A stretch of DNA of 64,000 nucleotides from Mycobacterium sp. DL99 (GCF_004762045.1 NZ_SJOM01000007.1:3483906-3547905), one strand, 5' to 3'. Numbered from the stretch's first letter, positions 17,923 to 28,698 are shown. A program made the numbers and translations. The notes: generated by a model from the sequence alone, not told the origin.

Positions 17923-18933
17923 TCAGGCCGGGGGCTGCATCTCCGGCGGAGCGTTGGTGACCGGCACCGGCACCCCGACACCCGGACGGGCAGGCGGCGC
18001 GTTCGGGTCGGCCGGCGGCGGTGCCGCATTGGGATCGCCCGCGGGTGGCGCCGGCGGCGTCCACGGCCGGATCGAGTTGGCCAGCGTCGCGGCGGCAGCC
18101 TTGTCCACCGGATGGCTGGCCGACCCCAGCCAGACCACGAACCAGCGTTCCGGTGCGCGTTGCCCGCGCGGGGTTCCCGGGGCGGGCGGCGCGCCGACCA
18201 CACCGGCCCAGATCTGGCCGTTGGGCTTGTTGGTATCGGTGAACTTCACCTCGTAGTACGAGGCGACGCCGCTGAGCCCGTTGGCGTCGAGCGGCACGGT
18301 CTCCTGATTCACCCGGGTCCCGGGGAACGGCATGAAGAACTCACCCATGTCGGAGGCCAGGCGGACGGCAGCCTTGGCGTTGTCAGACTCGGCGCCTGCG
18401 AACAACTTCAGGTCGAGGCGCCCGAGCAGCACACTGGTGTCGTTCGGCGGTTCAGGCGTGCCCTCCGGCGGGATCTTGGTCAACAACGCCTGCCCATAGG
18501 ACAACTGGGTCGCGTCGGACACCTTCCAGCCTCCGGGGACGACGTAGCTGAACCCGCCTGCGGCGTTGTCGATGCGGCCGGGCTCCGGCGCGGGAGCAGC
18601 AGGTGCCGCGGCCGGGGCGTTCGGGTCAGCAGGTGCCGGGGCCGGCGCGTTCGGGTCAACGGGAGCCGGAGCCGGCGCGGGAGCCGGAGCATTGGGATCG
18701 ACAGGCGCCGCCGCGGCGGGGGCCCCGGGAGCGGGAGCAGGTGCGGCCGGGGCCGGGGCCGGTGCACCGGGCACTGCCGGGGCGGGCGCCGGCACCGGGG
18801 GCGCCGGCTCGGGATCCGCATACGCCACCGCCGGCAGCGCAACGGCCGCGGCGGTCGCGCCGGTCATCGCAACCAGCGCCAGCTTCTTCGACAGACCTCT
18901 GCGCCGATGTGACATCGCATCCGACTCGTCCAT
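17923..18933 (-). CDS. apa: Alanine/proline-rich secreted antigen (Apa/FAP, MPT32 type)
   Basis: A 336-residue exported protein. It has a signal peptide with an AYA-D cleavage site near residue 39, a Pro/Ala repeat segment (about 40-118, with repeated DPNAPAPAP units), a conserved globular domain starting at GRIDNAAGGFSYVVPGGW and a Pro-rich C-terminal tail. This is the mycobacterial fibronectin-attachment protein family, which in M. tuberculosis is O-mannosylated and secreted. M. tuberculosis Apa is about 325 residues. The neighbouring modCB genes explain the old name modD, but the protein has no known role in molybdate uptake. It is the last gene of this run before a terminator-like hairpin. 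Confidence 0.92.
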   Translation of the reverse strand: MDESDAMSHRRRGLSKKLALVAMTGATAAAVALPAVAYADPEPAPPVPAPAPAVPGAPAPAPAAPAPAPGAPAAAAPVDPNAPAPAPAPAPVDPNAPAPAPADPNAPAAAPAAPAPEPGRIDNAAGGFSYVVPGGWKVSDATQLSYGQALLTKIPPEGTPEPPNDTSVLLGRLDLKLFAGAESDNAKAAVRLASDMGEFFMPFPGTRVNQETVPLDANGLSGVASYYEVKFTDTNKPNGQIWAGVVGAPPAPGTPRGQRAPERWFVVWLGSASHPVDKAAAATLANSIRPWTPPAPPAGDPNAAPPPADPNAPPARPGVGVPVPVTNAPPEMQPPA

Positions 18934-19168
18934 GGGGAAGAAACTACCGTGTTACGGCCGTGACGCAAGTGTGAGTTGCTCTTAGAGTGCCAAAAAGTGC
19001 GATTGCGACAGATGAGATATGCCCAGCTAGGCAGCAGGGTGACGAGTTGCTGAAGCGTGGGTGTGTCGGGCGCCACGCCGGACCTGGCAACCCACCTTCG
19101 ACACCCGCGGTGCCGCGATCCTCACCACGTGATTCGGACGTGCGCGCACATGCGTTACGCCGCGCAGG

Positions 19169-20266
19169 TCAGTTACTTCCGGCGCCCGCAGGGTGGACAG
19201 CAACCTCCTGCGCCTTCACCGAGAAGTACACCGTGTCCCCAGGGGTCAGTCGCAGCTCGGCGGCCGATTCGGCGGTGATGTCAGCGGCCAGGCCCGGTGC
19301 ACCGTCGGGCTGTTCATCGGCCCGCACCCGGATGCCGGGCCCCCGGCTGTCCAGCTCCGCGACCGTCACCGCGACGGTGTTGCGCGGACTGCCATGTGGC
19401 TCGTCCCGGTACACCGAGACCGACGCCGGCGAGAACACCGCTACCACCGGCGCCCCGGGCCGGACCTCGACCGCCGGCGTGCCCTGCCAATTCGCTTCCC
19501 ATGCGGTGACCACCACGCCGTCGCCGGCAGCCGTGCCGCCGATCAGGTTCACCCCGGCGAACCGCGCCCCGAAATGACTCTTGGGCGTCGCCAACACCTC
19601 TGCAGCAGAACCACTTTCAATGATCCGCCCGCTCTCCACCACAATCACCCGATCGGCCAGCGTGAGTACGTCGAGCAGGTCGTGGGTGATCAGCACCGCA
19701 CACCTGCCGCCCGTCGTCAGCACTCGCCGCAACACCCTGCGCATCGACGCGGCCACGGCCACGTCCAAACCCGCCAGCGGTTCGTCGAGCAACAGCACCT
19801 CGGGATCGGCGGCCAACGCCCGGGCCAGCGCGACCCGCTGAGCCTGGCCACCCGACAACTGGCGCGGCCGCCGGTGGGCCAGATCCGTGGCATCGACCTC
19901 GGCCAACCACCGGTGCGCGGTCTCATGCGCGGCGCGTCGCCCGAGCCGGCGCCCGCTGCGGGCACCGAATGCCACATTGGCCAGCACACTCAGATGCGGA
20001 AATAGCAGGGAGTCCTGCAACAGCAGGCCGACCCGGCGGGCATGGGTCGGCACCTGCACACCCGCTGCCGCGTCGGTGAGCACCCGATCACCCACCTGGA
20101 TGCGCCCGGCGTCCAGGCCGACCAATCCGGCGATCGAATGCAGGGTGGTCGACTTGCCCGCGCCGTTGGGGCCCAGTACCGCGAGCACCTCTCCGGCCGC
20201 CACACCGAACTCCAGGTCCAGGCCGCGGTTCTCGACGACAGCGCGCACATGCAGCGTCATGCCCAT
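19169..20266 (-). CDS. modC: Molybdate ABC transporter ATP-binding protein
   Basis: A 365-residue ABC ATPase with Walker A GPNGAGKST at 32-40, signature LSGGQAQR and Walker B EVLLLDEPLAGLD. The C-terminal third carries the molybdate-binding TOBE/MOBE-like domain (from about residue 240), as in other ModC proteins. It overlaps modB by 10 nt, so translation is coupled. It energises molybdate import for molybdenum-cofactor enzymes. The substrate-binding gene modA, which lies next to modB in M. tuberculosis, is not present upstream here. Confidence 0.92.
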   Translation of the reverse strand: MGMTLHVRAVVENRGLDLEFGVAAGEVLAVLGPNGAGKSTTLHSIAGLVGLDAGRIQVGDRVLTDAAAGVQVPTHARRVGLLLQDSLLFPHLSVLANVAFGARSGRRLGRRAAHETAHRWLAEVDATDLAHRRPRQLSGGQAQRVALARALAADPEVLLLDEPLAGLDVAVAASMRRVLRRVLTTGGRCAVLITHDLLDVLTLADRVIVVESGRIIESGSAAEVLATPKSHFGARFAGVNLIGGTAAGDGVVVTAWEANWQGTPAVEVRPGAPVVAVFSPASVSVYRDEPHGSPRNTVAVTVAELDSRGPGIRVRADEQPDGAPGLAADITAESAAELRLTPGDTVYFSVKAQEVAVHPAGAGSN

Positions 20267-21051
20267 CCCCCGGCCCGCAGCCGTCGACTGCCGAGACCGA
20301 TGACCACCACCGCAGCCACCACCACCAACAGCACCGACAACGCCACAGCGGCGTCGGCGTCACCCTCGCGCTGCAGGTAGATCTCCAGCGGAAGGGTGCG
20401 GGTGACGCCCTGGCGCGACCCCGCGAACGTGAGCGTGGCGCCGAACTCGCCGAGGGAGCGCGCGAAGGCCAGCACGGCTCCCGAGATGAGGCCGGGTCCC
20501 AACAGCGGGAGGGTCACCCGCCACCACACCGTCGCCGGCGACGCACCCAGCGTCGCCGCCACGACCTCGAAATCGGCGCCGGCGGTGCGGGCCACCCCTT
20601 CCAGCGAGATGACCAGGAACGGCAACGATACGAACGTCTGCGCCAGCACGACCGCCACCGTGGTGAAGGCGATCTGCACCCCGGCGCCCTCCAGATACCG
20701 GCCTACCAGCCCGAGCCGGCCGAAGGCGTACAGCAGCGCGATGCCGCCGACCACCGGCGGAAGCACCAGCGGCAGCAGGATCAGCGGCCGCACGATCCGA
20801 GCGACGAGCCCTTCGGCGCGGGCCAGCACCAGCGCGAGCGGGACACCGAACAGCACGCACAACACCGTGCTCGCCAGCGAGGTCTCCAGACTGAGTTTCA
20901 ACGCCGCGGTGGACGACGTGCTGGTGACCAGCGACCCGAACTGCGGCCAGTTCACCTTCGCCACCATCGCAACCAGCGGTAGCACGACGAATATCGCGCC
21001 CGCCGCGGCAGGGAGATAGATCCAGCGCGGAAGCCGTGGCGGATTCGTCAC
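20257..21051 (-). CDS. modB: Molybdate ABC transporter permease
   Basis: A 264-residue permease with six membrane segments and the binding-protein-dependent transport signature in the ARTAGADFEVVAATLGASP and FARSLGEFGATLTFAGS regions, which are characteristic of ModB and the related sulfate permeases. It is the first gene of the minus-strand modBC run. It diverges from the short-chain dehydrogenase gene, with 177 bp between starts. No modA-like lipoprotein can be found in that gap or nearby. Confidence 0.92.
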   Translation of the reverse strand: MTNPPRLPRWIYLPAAAGAIFVVLPLVAMVAKVNWPQFGSLVTSTSSTAALKLSLETSLASTVLCVLFGVPLALVLARAEGLVARIVRPLILLPLVLPPVVGGIALLYAFGRLGLVGRYLEGAGVQIAFTTVAVVLAQTFVSLPFLVISLEGVARTAGADFEVVAATLGASPATVWWRVTLPLLGPGLISGAVLAFARSLGEFGATLTFAGSRQGVTRTLPLEIYLQREGDADAAVALSVLLVVVAAVVVIGLGSRRLRAGGWA

Positions 21052-21228
21052 GATGTAGCCCCGGTGACGACGTCGACGCAGATGAGAGCGCTGGGTCGGG
21101 TCATCCGCGCAACCTTAGGTGAGCCGGCACGGGCGCGCCGGGTTTCGCCTCCTAGCTACTGTCCAGTAACATTGGCCGATGGTCGCCCCCGTCCGGCGCG
21201 GCGATCCCCGGGTACATGGAGGTACATC

Positions 21229-21903
21229 ATGGCGGAGGTGCTGGTCACCGGCGGCGACACTGAACTGGGCCGCGCGATCGCGGCAGGTTTTCTCGACGCA
21301 GGCCACAACGTGGTCATCGCCGGCGCTCGCCGCGAAGATCTGGAATTGGCCGCCAAGCAGCTCGACGTCGCGTCGATCGTGTTCGACAACACCGATCCCG
21401 CCAGCCTCGAGAGCGCCCGCGCGCTGTTTCCCCATCACCTCGACACCCTTGTGAACGTCCCGGCCCCGTTGTTCGAGGCCAAGGACCCCCGCACGTTCAC
21501 GCTGACCGATCTGGCCACCGCGTGGCGCAATGCGCTGGATGCCAACGTGGTCTCCGCGGTGCTGACCGTGCAGATCGTCGGCGATCACCTGCGCTCGGGC
21601 GGTTCCATCATCAACGTCGTGCCCACAAGCCCGCGTGAGGGCAGCGCAGAAGCTGCCGTCAAGGCAGCCCTCGGCGATTGGACCGCCGGTCAGGCCACAT
21701 ACTTCGGCACCCGCGGAATCACCGTCAACGCCATCGCCCCCGGCCTGTCGGCCGAGCCGGGCTACGACGGCCTGGGCAGCACGCCGCCGTCCGTCGCCGA
21801 CGAATTCGCCCGTCTCGCAGTGTTTTTGAGCACCCCGGCGGCTCGCCACATCACCGGGCAGACGATGCACGTCAGCCGCGGAGCGTTGGCCACTCTGGGC
21901 TAG
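21229..21903 (+). CDS. Short-chain dehydrogenase/reductase family protein
   Basis: A 224-residue SDR protein corresponding by position to Rv1856c. The N-terminal nucleotide-binding motif is degenerate (VTGGDTELGRAIAAGF) and the active-site region lacks a classical YxxxK pair: the tyrosine occurs in GQATYFGTRG without a lysine four residues on. It may therefore have altered or lost catalysis. The later GITVNAIAPG block is normal. Start chosen at 21229 because GGAGG precedes it by 6 nt. The F420-type oxidoreductase follows after 18 nt, so the two are cotranscribed. Confidence 0.82.
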   Translation: MAEVLVTGGDTELGRAIAAGFLDAGHNVVIAGARREDLELAAKQLDVASIVFDNTDPASLESARALFPHHLDTLVNVPAPLFEAKDPRTFTLTDLATAWRNALDANVVSAVLTVQIVGDHLRSGGSIINVVPTSPREGSAEAAVKAALGDWTAGQATYFGTRGITVNAIAPGLSAEPGYDGLGSTPPSVADEFARLAVFLSTPAARHITGQTMHVSRGALATLG

Positions 21904-21921
21904 AGGGTTACGGTAGATGGA

Positions 21922-22848
21922 GTGACGATCCGACTCGGACTCCAGATACCCAATTTCTCCTACGGCACCGGTGTCGCCGAACTGTTCCCCACCGTCATCG
22001 CCCAGGCGCAGGAAGCCGAGGCCGCGGGCTTCGACTCCGTCTTCGTGATGGACCACTTCTATCAGTTGCCCGGCCTCGGCACCCCCGACCAGCCGATGCT
22101 GGAGGCCTACACCGCACTGGGTGCACTGGCCACCGCGACGCAAAATGTGCAGCTGGGCACCCTGGTCACCGGCAACACCTACCGCAACCCCACGCTGCTG
22201 GCCAAGGCCATCACCACGCTCGACGTGGTCAGTGCGGGCCGAGCGATTCTGGGCATCGGCACCGGATGGTTCGAGCTCGAGCACGACAGCCTCGGCTACG
22301 AGTTCGGAACCTTCACCGACCGCTTCAACAAGCTCGGTGAGGCGCTGCAGATCATCCTTCCGATGCTCGCCGGCGAGCGCCCGACGTTCAGCGGCAAGTA
22401 CTATCGCACGGTCGAGGCGATGGCCAATCCCCGCTTCCGCGATCACATTCCGCTGATGATCGGCGGCAGCGGAGAGAAGAAGACGATCCCGCTGGCCGCG
22501 CGGCATTTCGACCATCTCAACATCATCGCCAACTTCGACGAACTGCCCCGCAAGCTCGACGTCATCCGGCAGCAGTGCGAGCAGATCGACCGTGACCCGG
22601 CGACGTTGGAAACCAGCATGCTGGTGATCGCCCTGATCGGCGAGCAGTTCACCGCCGACGCCATCCCGCCCGACTTCCAGCAGCGCGCCGTGTTCGGTAG
22701 CGCCGAGCAGATCGCCGAGCAGCTCAAGACCAAGCTCTTCGACACCGGGGTCGACGGCGTCATCCTCAGCCCGGTGACCATGGGCGGATACGTACCGGGC
22801 GGTATCACTGCCGTGGCCGAAGTCTTGAAACCACTGATTTCGGGGTAG
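21922..22848 (+). CDS. LLM class F420-dependent oxidoreductase
   Basis: A 308-residue luciferase-like TIM-barrel protein starting at GTG. The opening RLGLQIPNF, the segment VQLGTLVTGNTYRNPTLLAK with its non-prolyl cis peptide region, and GIGTGWFELEH are typical of F420-dependent members in mycobacteria. It corresponds to Rv1855c. The reaction is a hydride transfer with coenzyme F420 on an unknown substrate. Its stop codon lies inside a tandem 28-29-bp duplication (22819-22878). Confidence 0.88.
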   Translation: MTIRLGLQIPNFSYGTGVAELFPTVIAQAQEAEAAGFDSVFVMDHFYQLPGLGTPDQPMLEAYTALGALATATQNVQLGTLVTGNTYRNPTLLAKAITTLDVVSAGRAILGIGTGWFELEHDSLGYEFGTFTDRFNKLGEALQIILPMLAGERPTFSGKYYRTVEAMANPRFRDHIPLMIGGSGEKKTIPLAARHFDHLNIIANFDELPRKLDVIRQQCEQIDRDPATLETSMLVIALIGEQFTADAIPPDFQQRAVFGSAEQIAEQLKTKLFDTGVDGVILSPVTMGGYVPGGITAVAEVLKPLISG

Positions 22849-22878
22849 CTGAAGTCTTGAAACACTGATTTCGGGGTA
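22819..22878. repeat. Imperfect tandem duplication at a gene end
   Basis: A 29-bp unit at 22819-22847, covering the last codons and the first two stop bases of the F420-type oxidoreductase gene, is repeated at 22851-22878 with one base missing. The second copy is just downstream of the stop codon. The layout resembles the 24-bp duplication at 15146-15194. Confidence 0.85.
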
Positions 22879-22977
22879 AACGTTCGGTGCGGTTGCCCAT
22901 CTCACCGCGCTGCGGGGAATCGCGCCGACTAACCTATCGGTTGTATCGAGTGGCAAACACGTCCGCGAGGAGCAGCA

Positions 22978-24351
22978 ATGAGCCATCCCGGAGCTACGGC
23001 ATCGGATCGGCATAAGGTAGTCATCATCGGATCGGGTTTCGGCGGTCTGACCGCCGCCAAGACCCTCAAACGTGCTGACGTCGACGTCAAGCTGATCGCC
23101 CGCACCACCCACCATCTGTTCCAGCCGTTGCTGTACCAGGTGGCCACCGGCATCATCTCCGAGGGCGAGATCGCCCCGGCCACCCGCGTGATCCTGCGCA
23201 AGCAGAAGAACGCCCAGGTGCTGCTGGGCGACGTCACCCACATCGATCTGGAAAACCAGACGGTGGATTCGGTGCTGCTCGGACACACCTACTCCACTCC
23301 GTACGACAGTCTCATCATCGCCGCGGGCGCCGGGCAGTCCTACTTCGGCAACGATCATTTCGCCGAGTTCGCTCCCGGTATGAAGTCGATCGACGATGCG
23401 CTGGAGCTCCGTGGCCGCATCCTCGGCGCGTTCGAACAGGCCGAGCGTTCCAGCGACCCGGTGCGCCGGGCCAAGCTCCTGACCTTCACCGTGGTGGGCG
23501 CCGGTCCGACAGGTGTCGAAATGGCCGGGCAGATCGCCGAGTTGGCCGACCAGACCCTGCGTGGCAGCTTCCGCCACATCGATCCCACCGAGGCCCGGGT
23601 GATCCTGCTCGACGCCGCGCCCGCGGTGCTGCCGCCGATGGGCGAAAAACTGGGCAAACGGGCCCAGGCCCGGCTGGAGAAGATGGGGGTCGAGGTTCAG
23701 CTCGGCGCCATGGTGACCGACGTCGACCGCAACGGCCTGACGGTCAAGGACTCCGACGGCACGCTGCGACGCATCGAATCGGCCTGCAAGGTGTGGTCGG
23801 CAGGCGTCTCGGCCAGCCCGCTGGGTAAGGATCTGGCCGAGCAGTCCGGGGTCGAACTGGACCGGGCGGGCCGGGTCAAGGTGGATCCCGACCTGACGAT
23901 CCCCGGTCATCCCAACGTGTTCGTGGTCGGCGACATGGCCGCTGTGGACGGGGTGCCGGGCGTCGCCCAGGGCGCGATCCAAGGCGGCCGCTACGCGGCC
24001 AAGCTGATCAAGCGCGAGGTCGCCGGCACCAGCCCGAAGATCCGGGCCCCGTTCGAGTACTTCGACAAGGGCTCGATGGCCACGGTGTCGCGGTTCTCTG
24101 CGGTCGCCAAGGTCGGCCCGATCGAGTTCTCCGGGTTCTTCGCCTGGGTGTGCTGGTTGGTGCTGCACCTGGTGTACATCGTCGGGTTCAAGAGCCGGCT
24201 GGTGACGGTGCTGTCCTGGGGTGTGACGTTCCTGAGCACCAAGCGGGGGCAGCTCACCATCACCGAGCAGCAGGCCTACGCCCGCACCAGAATCGAAGAA
24301 CTCGAGGAAATCGCGGCTTCCGTGCAGGAAACCGAGAAAGCCGCGTCCTAG
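22978..24351 (+). CDS. ndh: Type II NADH dehydrogenase
   Basis: A 457-residue single-subunit NADH:menaquinone oxidoreductase. FAD site IIGSGFGGLTAAKTL (about 17-31), NADH site VVGAGPTGVEMAGQ (about 175-188), quinone-site motif near VPGVAQGAIQGGRYAA and a C-terminal membrane-binding amphipathic/hydrophobic region are present. It feeds electrons from NADH to the respiratory chain without pumping protons; in M. tuberculosis this is the main entry enzyme. ATG at 22978 is preceded by GAGGAG. Its last four bases overlap the end of ureD on the other strand. Confidence 0.95.
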   Translation: MSHPGATASDRHKVVIIGSGFGGLTAAKTLKRADVDVKLIARTTHHLFQPLLYQVATGIISEGEIAPATRVILRKQKNAQVLLGDVTHIDLENQTVDSVLLGHTYSTPYDSLIIAAGAGQSYFGNDHFAEFAPGMKSIDDALELRGRILGAFEQAERSSDPVRRAKLLTFTVVGAGPTGVEMAGQIAELADQTLRGSFRHIDPTEARVILLDAAPAVLPPMGEKLGKRAQARLEKMGVEVQLGAMVTDVDRNGLTVKDSDGTLRRIESACKVWSAGVSASPLGKDLAEQSGVELDRAGRVKVDPDLTIPGHPNVFVVGDMAAVDGVPGVAQGAIQGGRYAAKLIKREVAGTSPKIRAPFEYFDKGSMATVSRFSAVAKVGPIEFSGFFAWVCWLVLHLVYIVGFKSRLVTVLSWGVTFLSTKRGQLTITEQQAYARTRIEELEEIAASVQETEKAAS

Positions 24352-25007
24352 GCCTCTGTGCCTTCTGCTGTCTGAGGCGGCAGCCGGTCCCCCTGCCAGG
24401 TGGCCAGGCTGCCGCCGCGGGCCAGCTCCAGCACAGTCCCGTGCGCCTCGAATGAAGCTGCGGGATAACGCAATTCGCTGATGCAGGCCCGAGGTGCGGC
24501 CAGCACATCGTCGCCAACGGCCCCGCAGCCGAGTTCGATGCGATGACGCAACAGCGGCGTCGATTCGACGTCGGCGTACAGCGCTGACGACCAGAACCCT
24601 TCCTGCTCACCGGACCTGCCGATCTGGACCCGCTCCCGTATCCGCACCTGCGCGGACTCGGCGAGTCGCAGTCGTGTCGTGGTGTGATGCACCGAGCCGC
24701 CGGCCACGACAGTCGGCTGCGGATCGAGGTCCAACTGGCCGGCCACCTCGATCTCCCACTGCGCTACCGACCGCAATGTGTGGCCGCCGGGCAGCACCAT
24801 CGTCGCGGCCGCGGTGCGGATACGCAGCCGGGCACCGGCTTCCACCACCACGCGCACCGTGAGCGTGTCGCCGCCGAGCGGCGTGGCCGCCGTGGAGATC
24901 AGATGGACCGTATCGGGTTCGGTGCAGCGTCCCGCCAGCCCGCCGCGCGCCTCGATCCGCGGCAACCGTCCCGGCGAGGCCACGACAACCACGTTCGGAT
25001 GCATCAC
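24348..25007 (-). CDS. ureD: Urease accessory protein UreD
   Basis: A 219-residue UreD/UreH family protein. It starts at 25007, overlapping ureG by 4 nt, and is the last gene of the urease run. UreD binds apo-urease and, together with UreF and UreG, forms the complex that loads nickel. The motif region ARLRIRTAAATMVLPG and the FWSSALYADV segment fit the family, and the length (about 210 in mycobacteria) is normal. It is convergent with ndh, whose stop codon it overlaps. Confidence 0.88.
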   Translation of the reverse strand: MMHPNVVVVASPGRLPRIEARGGLAGRCTEPDTVHLISTAATPLGGDTLTVRVVVEAGARLRIRTAAATMVLPGGHTLRSVAQWEIEVAGQLDLDPQPTVVAGGSVHHTTTRLRLAESAQVRIRERVQIGRSGEQEGFWSSALYADVESTPLLRHRIELGCGAVGDDVLAAPRACISELRYPAASFEAHGTVLELARGGSLATWQGDRLPPQTAEGTEA

Positions 25008-25690
25008 GCCGACGGCGCCTGCGCGACCTTCAACTGCTCACGCACCCAGGCCAGCACCGGACCCGCCGACGGATCCTCGGTCAGTGAGATGAGCGCCGTC
25101 GGTCTGTCTGCGCGGACCTTGGCCGCGTCGCGTCGCATCACGTCCAGATCGGCACCCACCAACGGCGCCAGATCGGTCTTGTTGACCACCAGCAGGTCCG
25201 AGTACGTCACGCCGGGCCCACCTTTGCGGGGCACCTTGTCTCCGCCGGCCACGTCGACGACGAAGATCTGAACGTCCACCAGGCCCGACGAGAACGTCGC
25301 GGTGAGGTTGTCACCACCGGATTCGACGAGGATCAGGTCCAGTGCGGGGTTCGCCTCGATCAGGTCGTCGATGGCATCGAGGTTGGCGGTGATGTCGTCG
25401 CGGATCGCGGTATGCGGACATCCCCCGGTCTGGACCGCGGCGATCCGCTCGTCGGGCAGCACCGCATGCCTGCGCAGGAAGTCGGCGTCCTCGGTGGTGT
25501 AGATGTCGTTGGTCAGCACGGCCAGCGACAGGTCATCGCGCAACTGCCGGCACAGGGCAGCCACCAGCGCGGTCTTTCCGGACCCGACGGGGCCGCCGAC
25601 GCCGATGCGCAGCGGCTCGCCGGGGTGGCGCACCCGCTTGGGCCGGTCGACGTGGGTGTGGGGCTCGCCGTCGAGGAAATGCGGTGGCAT
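25004..25690 (-). CDS. ureG: Urease accessory GTPase UreG
   Basis: A 228-residue SIMIBI-class GTPase with Walker A GVGGPVGSGKTALV, the conserved CPHT motif (GGCPHTAIRDD) that binds nickel, ESGGDNLTATFSSGLVD and the guanine-specificity NKTD (VVNKTDLAP). The N-terminus contains several histidines (HFLDGEPHTHVDRPKRVRH), a possible extra metal-binding tail that could compensate for the absence of ureE in this cluster. GTP hydrolysis drives nickel transfer to the UreABC core. Confidence 0.95.
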   Translation of the reverse strand: MPPHFLDGEPHTHVDRPKRVRHPGEPLRIGVGGPVGSGKTALVAALCRQLRDDLSLAVLTNDIYTTEDADFLRRHAVLPDERIAAVQTGGCPHTAIRDDITANLDAIDDLIEANPALDLILVESGGDNLTATFSSGLVDVQIFVVDVAGGDKVPRKGGPGVTYSDLLVVNKTDLAPLVGADLDVMRRDAAKVRADRPTALISLTEDPSAGPVLAWVREQLKVAQAPSA

Positions 25691-25719
25691 GGTGGGCCTT
25701 TCGAGATCGAACTACGGAT

Positions 25720-26355
25720 TTACGAGACGAACAGCGGCCGGTCACGTTCGGTGTGCCGCTGCGCCAGGACGTCGAGCAAGGGATCGGACAGGTCGGCCAG
25801 TCCGGTGACCGCCTCGGCCGCCACCGCGTCACACAACCCCGACAGCTCGAAGGTCAGCGCTGCGACATCGGCCGGATCCAACGCGAGCAGACGCTGCGCG
25901 GCGGTGGCCGAGCCGGTCATGGTGGTGTACACCACCGACAGTGCCGTCTGGCCCGGATCCAGCTGGGCGGCTGCCCCGACGGCGCCGGCCGCCACCGGCA
26001 GATGCGGCCGGGGTCCGAGCGCGTCCCACGACTCCTGAGGCCAGACCCGCCGGGCCAGCCGGACCAATCCGCGGCCCTGGGCGCGCGAGGCCTCGCGCGC
26101 CGCCGGAGCTGGTGTGCGGGCGTCGGTTTCGACGTCGGCAACCTCGGGGCCCAGGGTCCCGGTCTGTACCGCCACCGCGATCGAGGCGGCGACCAGCCCG
26201 CTGGTGCGAACCCGCCGGACCAGGTATGCGCGCACGGTGGCGACGTCGGTGAGCAGACCGCTGGTGATCGCCTCCTCGACGCCACCGGAGTGCACGTGAC
26301 CGCCGGTCGGCAACCGCGAGTCGGCCAGGGTCAGAAGCGTTGCCAGGCTGCTCAT
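25720..26355 (-). CDS. ureF: Urease accessory protein UreF
   Basis: A 211-residue helical protein with the N-terminal family motif LLTLADSRLPTGGHVHSGGVE. It starts directly after the ureC stop codon and is followed by ureG 29 nt later. UreF gates GTP hydrolysis in the UreD-UreF-UreG maturation complex. The length is normal. Confidence 0.93.
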   Translation of the reverse strand: MSSLATLLTLADSRLPTGGHVHSGGVEEAITSGLLTDVATVRAYLVRRVRTSGLVAASIAVAVQTGTLGPEVADVETDARTPAPAAREASRAQGRGLVRLARRVWPQESWDALGPRPHLPVAAGAVGAAAQLDPGQTALSVVYTTMTGSATAAQRLLALDPADVAALTFELSGLCDAVAAEAVTGLADLSDPLLDVLAQRHTERDRPLFVS

Positions 26356-28073
<1,718 letters not shown>

Positions 28074-28077
<4 letters not shown>

Positions 28078-28388
28078 TCGGTTCCCAATCGGCCGGGCGG
28101 GTCGAGACTGATCCCGTGAACCTCGCGGGCGCCGCCGAGTGGAACCAGTGAAACGCGCTGGGCGACACCGGGTTCGAATCGAACCGCGGTACCGGCCGGG
28201 ATATCGAGGCGGTGACCGCGGGCAGCGGACCGGTCGAAGTCCAGGGCGGCGTTGGCCTGCGGCAGGTGCACATGGCTGCCGACCTGCACCGGACGGTCAC
28301 CGGTGTTGACGACGTCGAGCATCAACCGCGGCGCACCGGCATTGAGCGCGATGCCACCGTCACCGAACACGATCTCGCCGGGAACCAT
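28074..28388 (-). CDS. ureB: Urease subunit beta
   Basis: A 104-residue urease beta subunit starting MVPGEIVFGDGGI. The conserved core GDRPVQVGSHVHLPQANAAL and the C-terminal GAREVHGI segment are present. The ATG at 28388 is used because homology begins there and it lies 7 nt after the ureA stop. It is a structural subunit of the UreABC trimer. Confidence 0.93.
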
Positions 28389-28395
28389 GGCGATC

Positions 28396-28698
28396 TCAGG
28401 CAATCGGGTGGTGGACGGTGACCAGCTTGGTGCCATCGGGGAAAGTGGCCTCGACCTGCACGTCATCCAGCATCTCGGGCACTCCCTCCATGACCTGCTC
28501 GCGGGTCAGCACATCGCGTCCGCTAACCATCAACTCGGCAACCGTCCGACCGTCACGGGCACCTTCCAACAGGTGATCGGTGATCACCGCGACGGCCTCG
28601 GGATGGTTGAGCAGCAAGCCGCGAGCCTGTCTGCGCCGCGCCAGTTCCGCGGCATACGAGATGAGCAGACGATCCTGCTCATGCGGGGTCAAACGCAT
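28396..28698 (-). CDS. ureA: Urease subunit gamma
   Basis: A 100-residue urease gamma subunit. It begins MRLTPHEQDRLLI, includes ARRRQARGLLLNHPEAVAVI and ends in the conserved TKLVTVHHPI. An in-frame start six codons upstream exists, but 100 residues is the usual length. It is the first structural gene of the urease run, 73 nt after the thioesterase gene, with which it may share a transcript. Confidence 0.93.
   Translation of the reverse strand: MRLTPHEQDRLLISYAAELARRRQARGLLLNHPEAVAVITDHLLEGARDGRTVAELMVSGRDVLTREQVMEGVPEMLDDVQVEATFPDGTKLVTVHHPIA

Noticed and set aside
18566..18842. GC-rich repeats in apa, considered as a separate repeat element
   Set aside because: They are codon repeats for Pro/Ala units of the Apa protein itself.
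21115..24168. A very long open frame (about 1000 codons) on the minus strand across the dehydrogenase, F420-type and ndh genes
   Set aside because: It is antisense to three well-supported genes, has arbitrary composition (rich in Arg, Gly, His, Gln) and no recognisable domain. High G+C DNA produces such frames.
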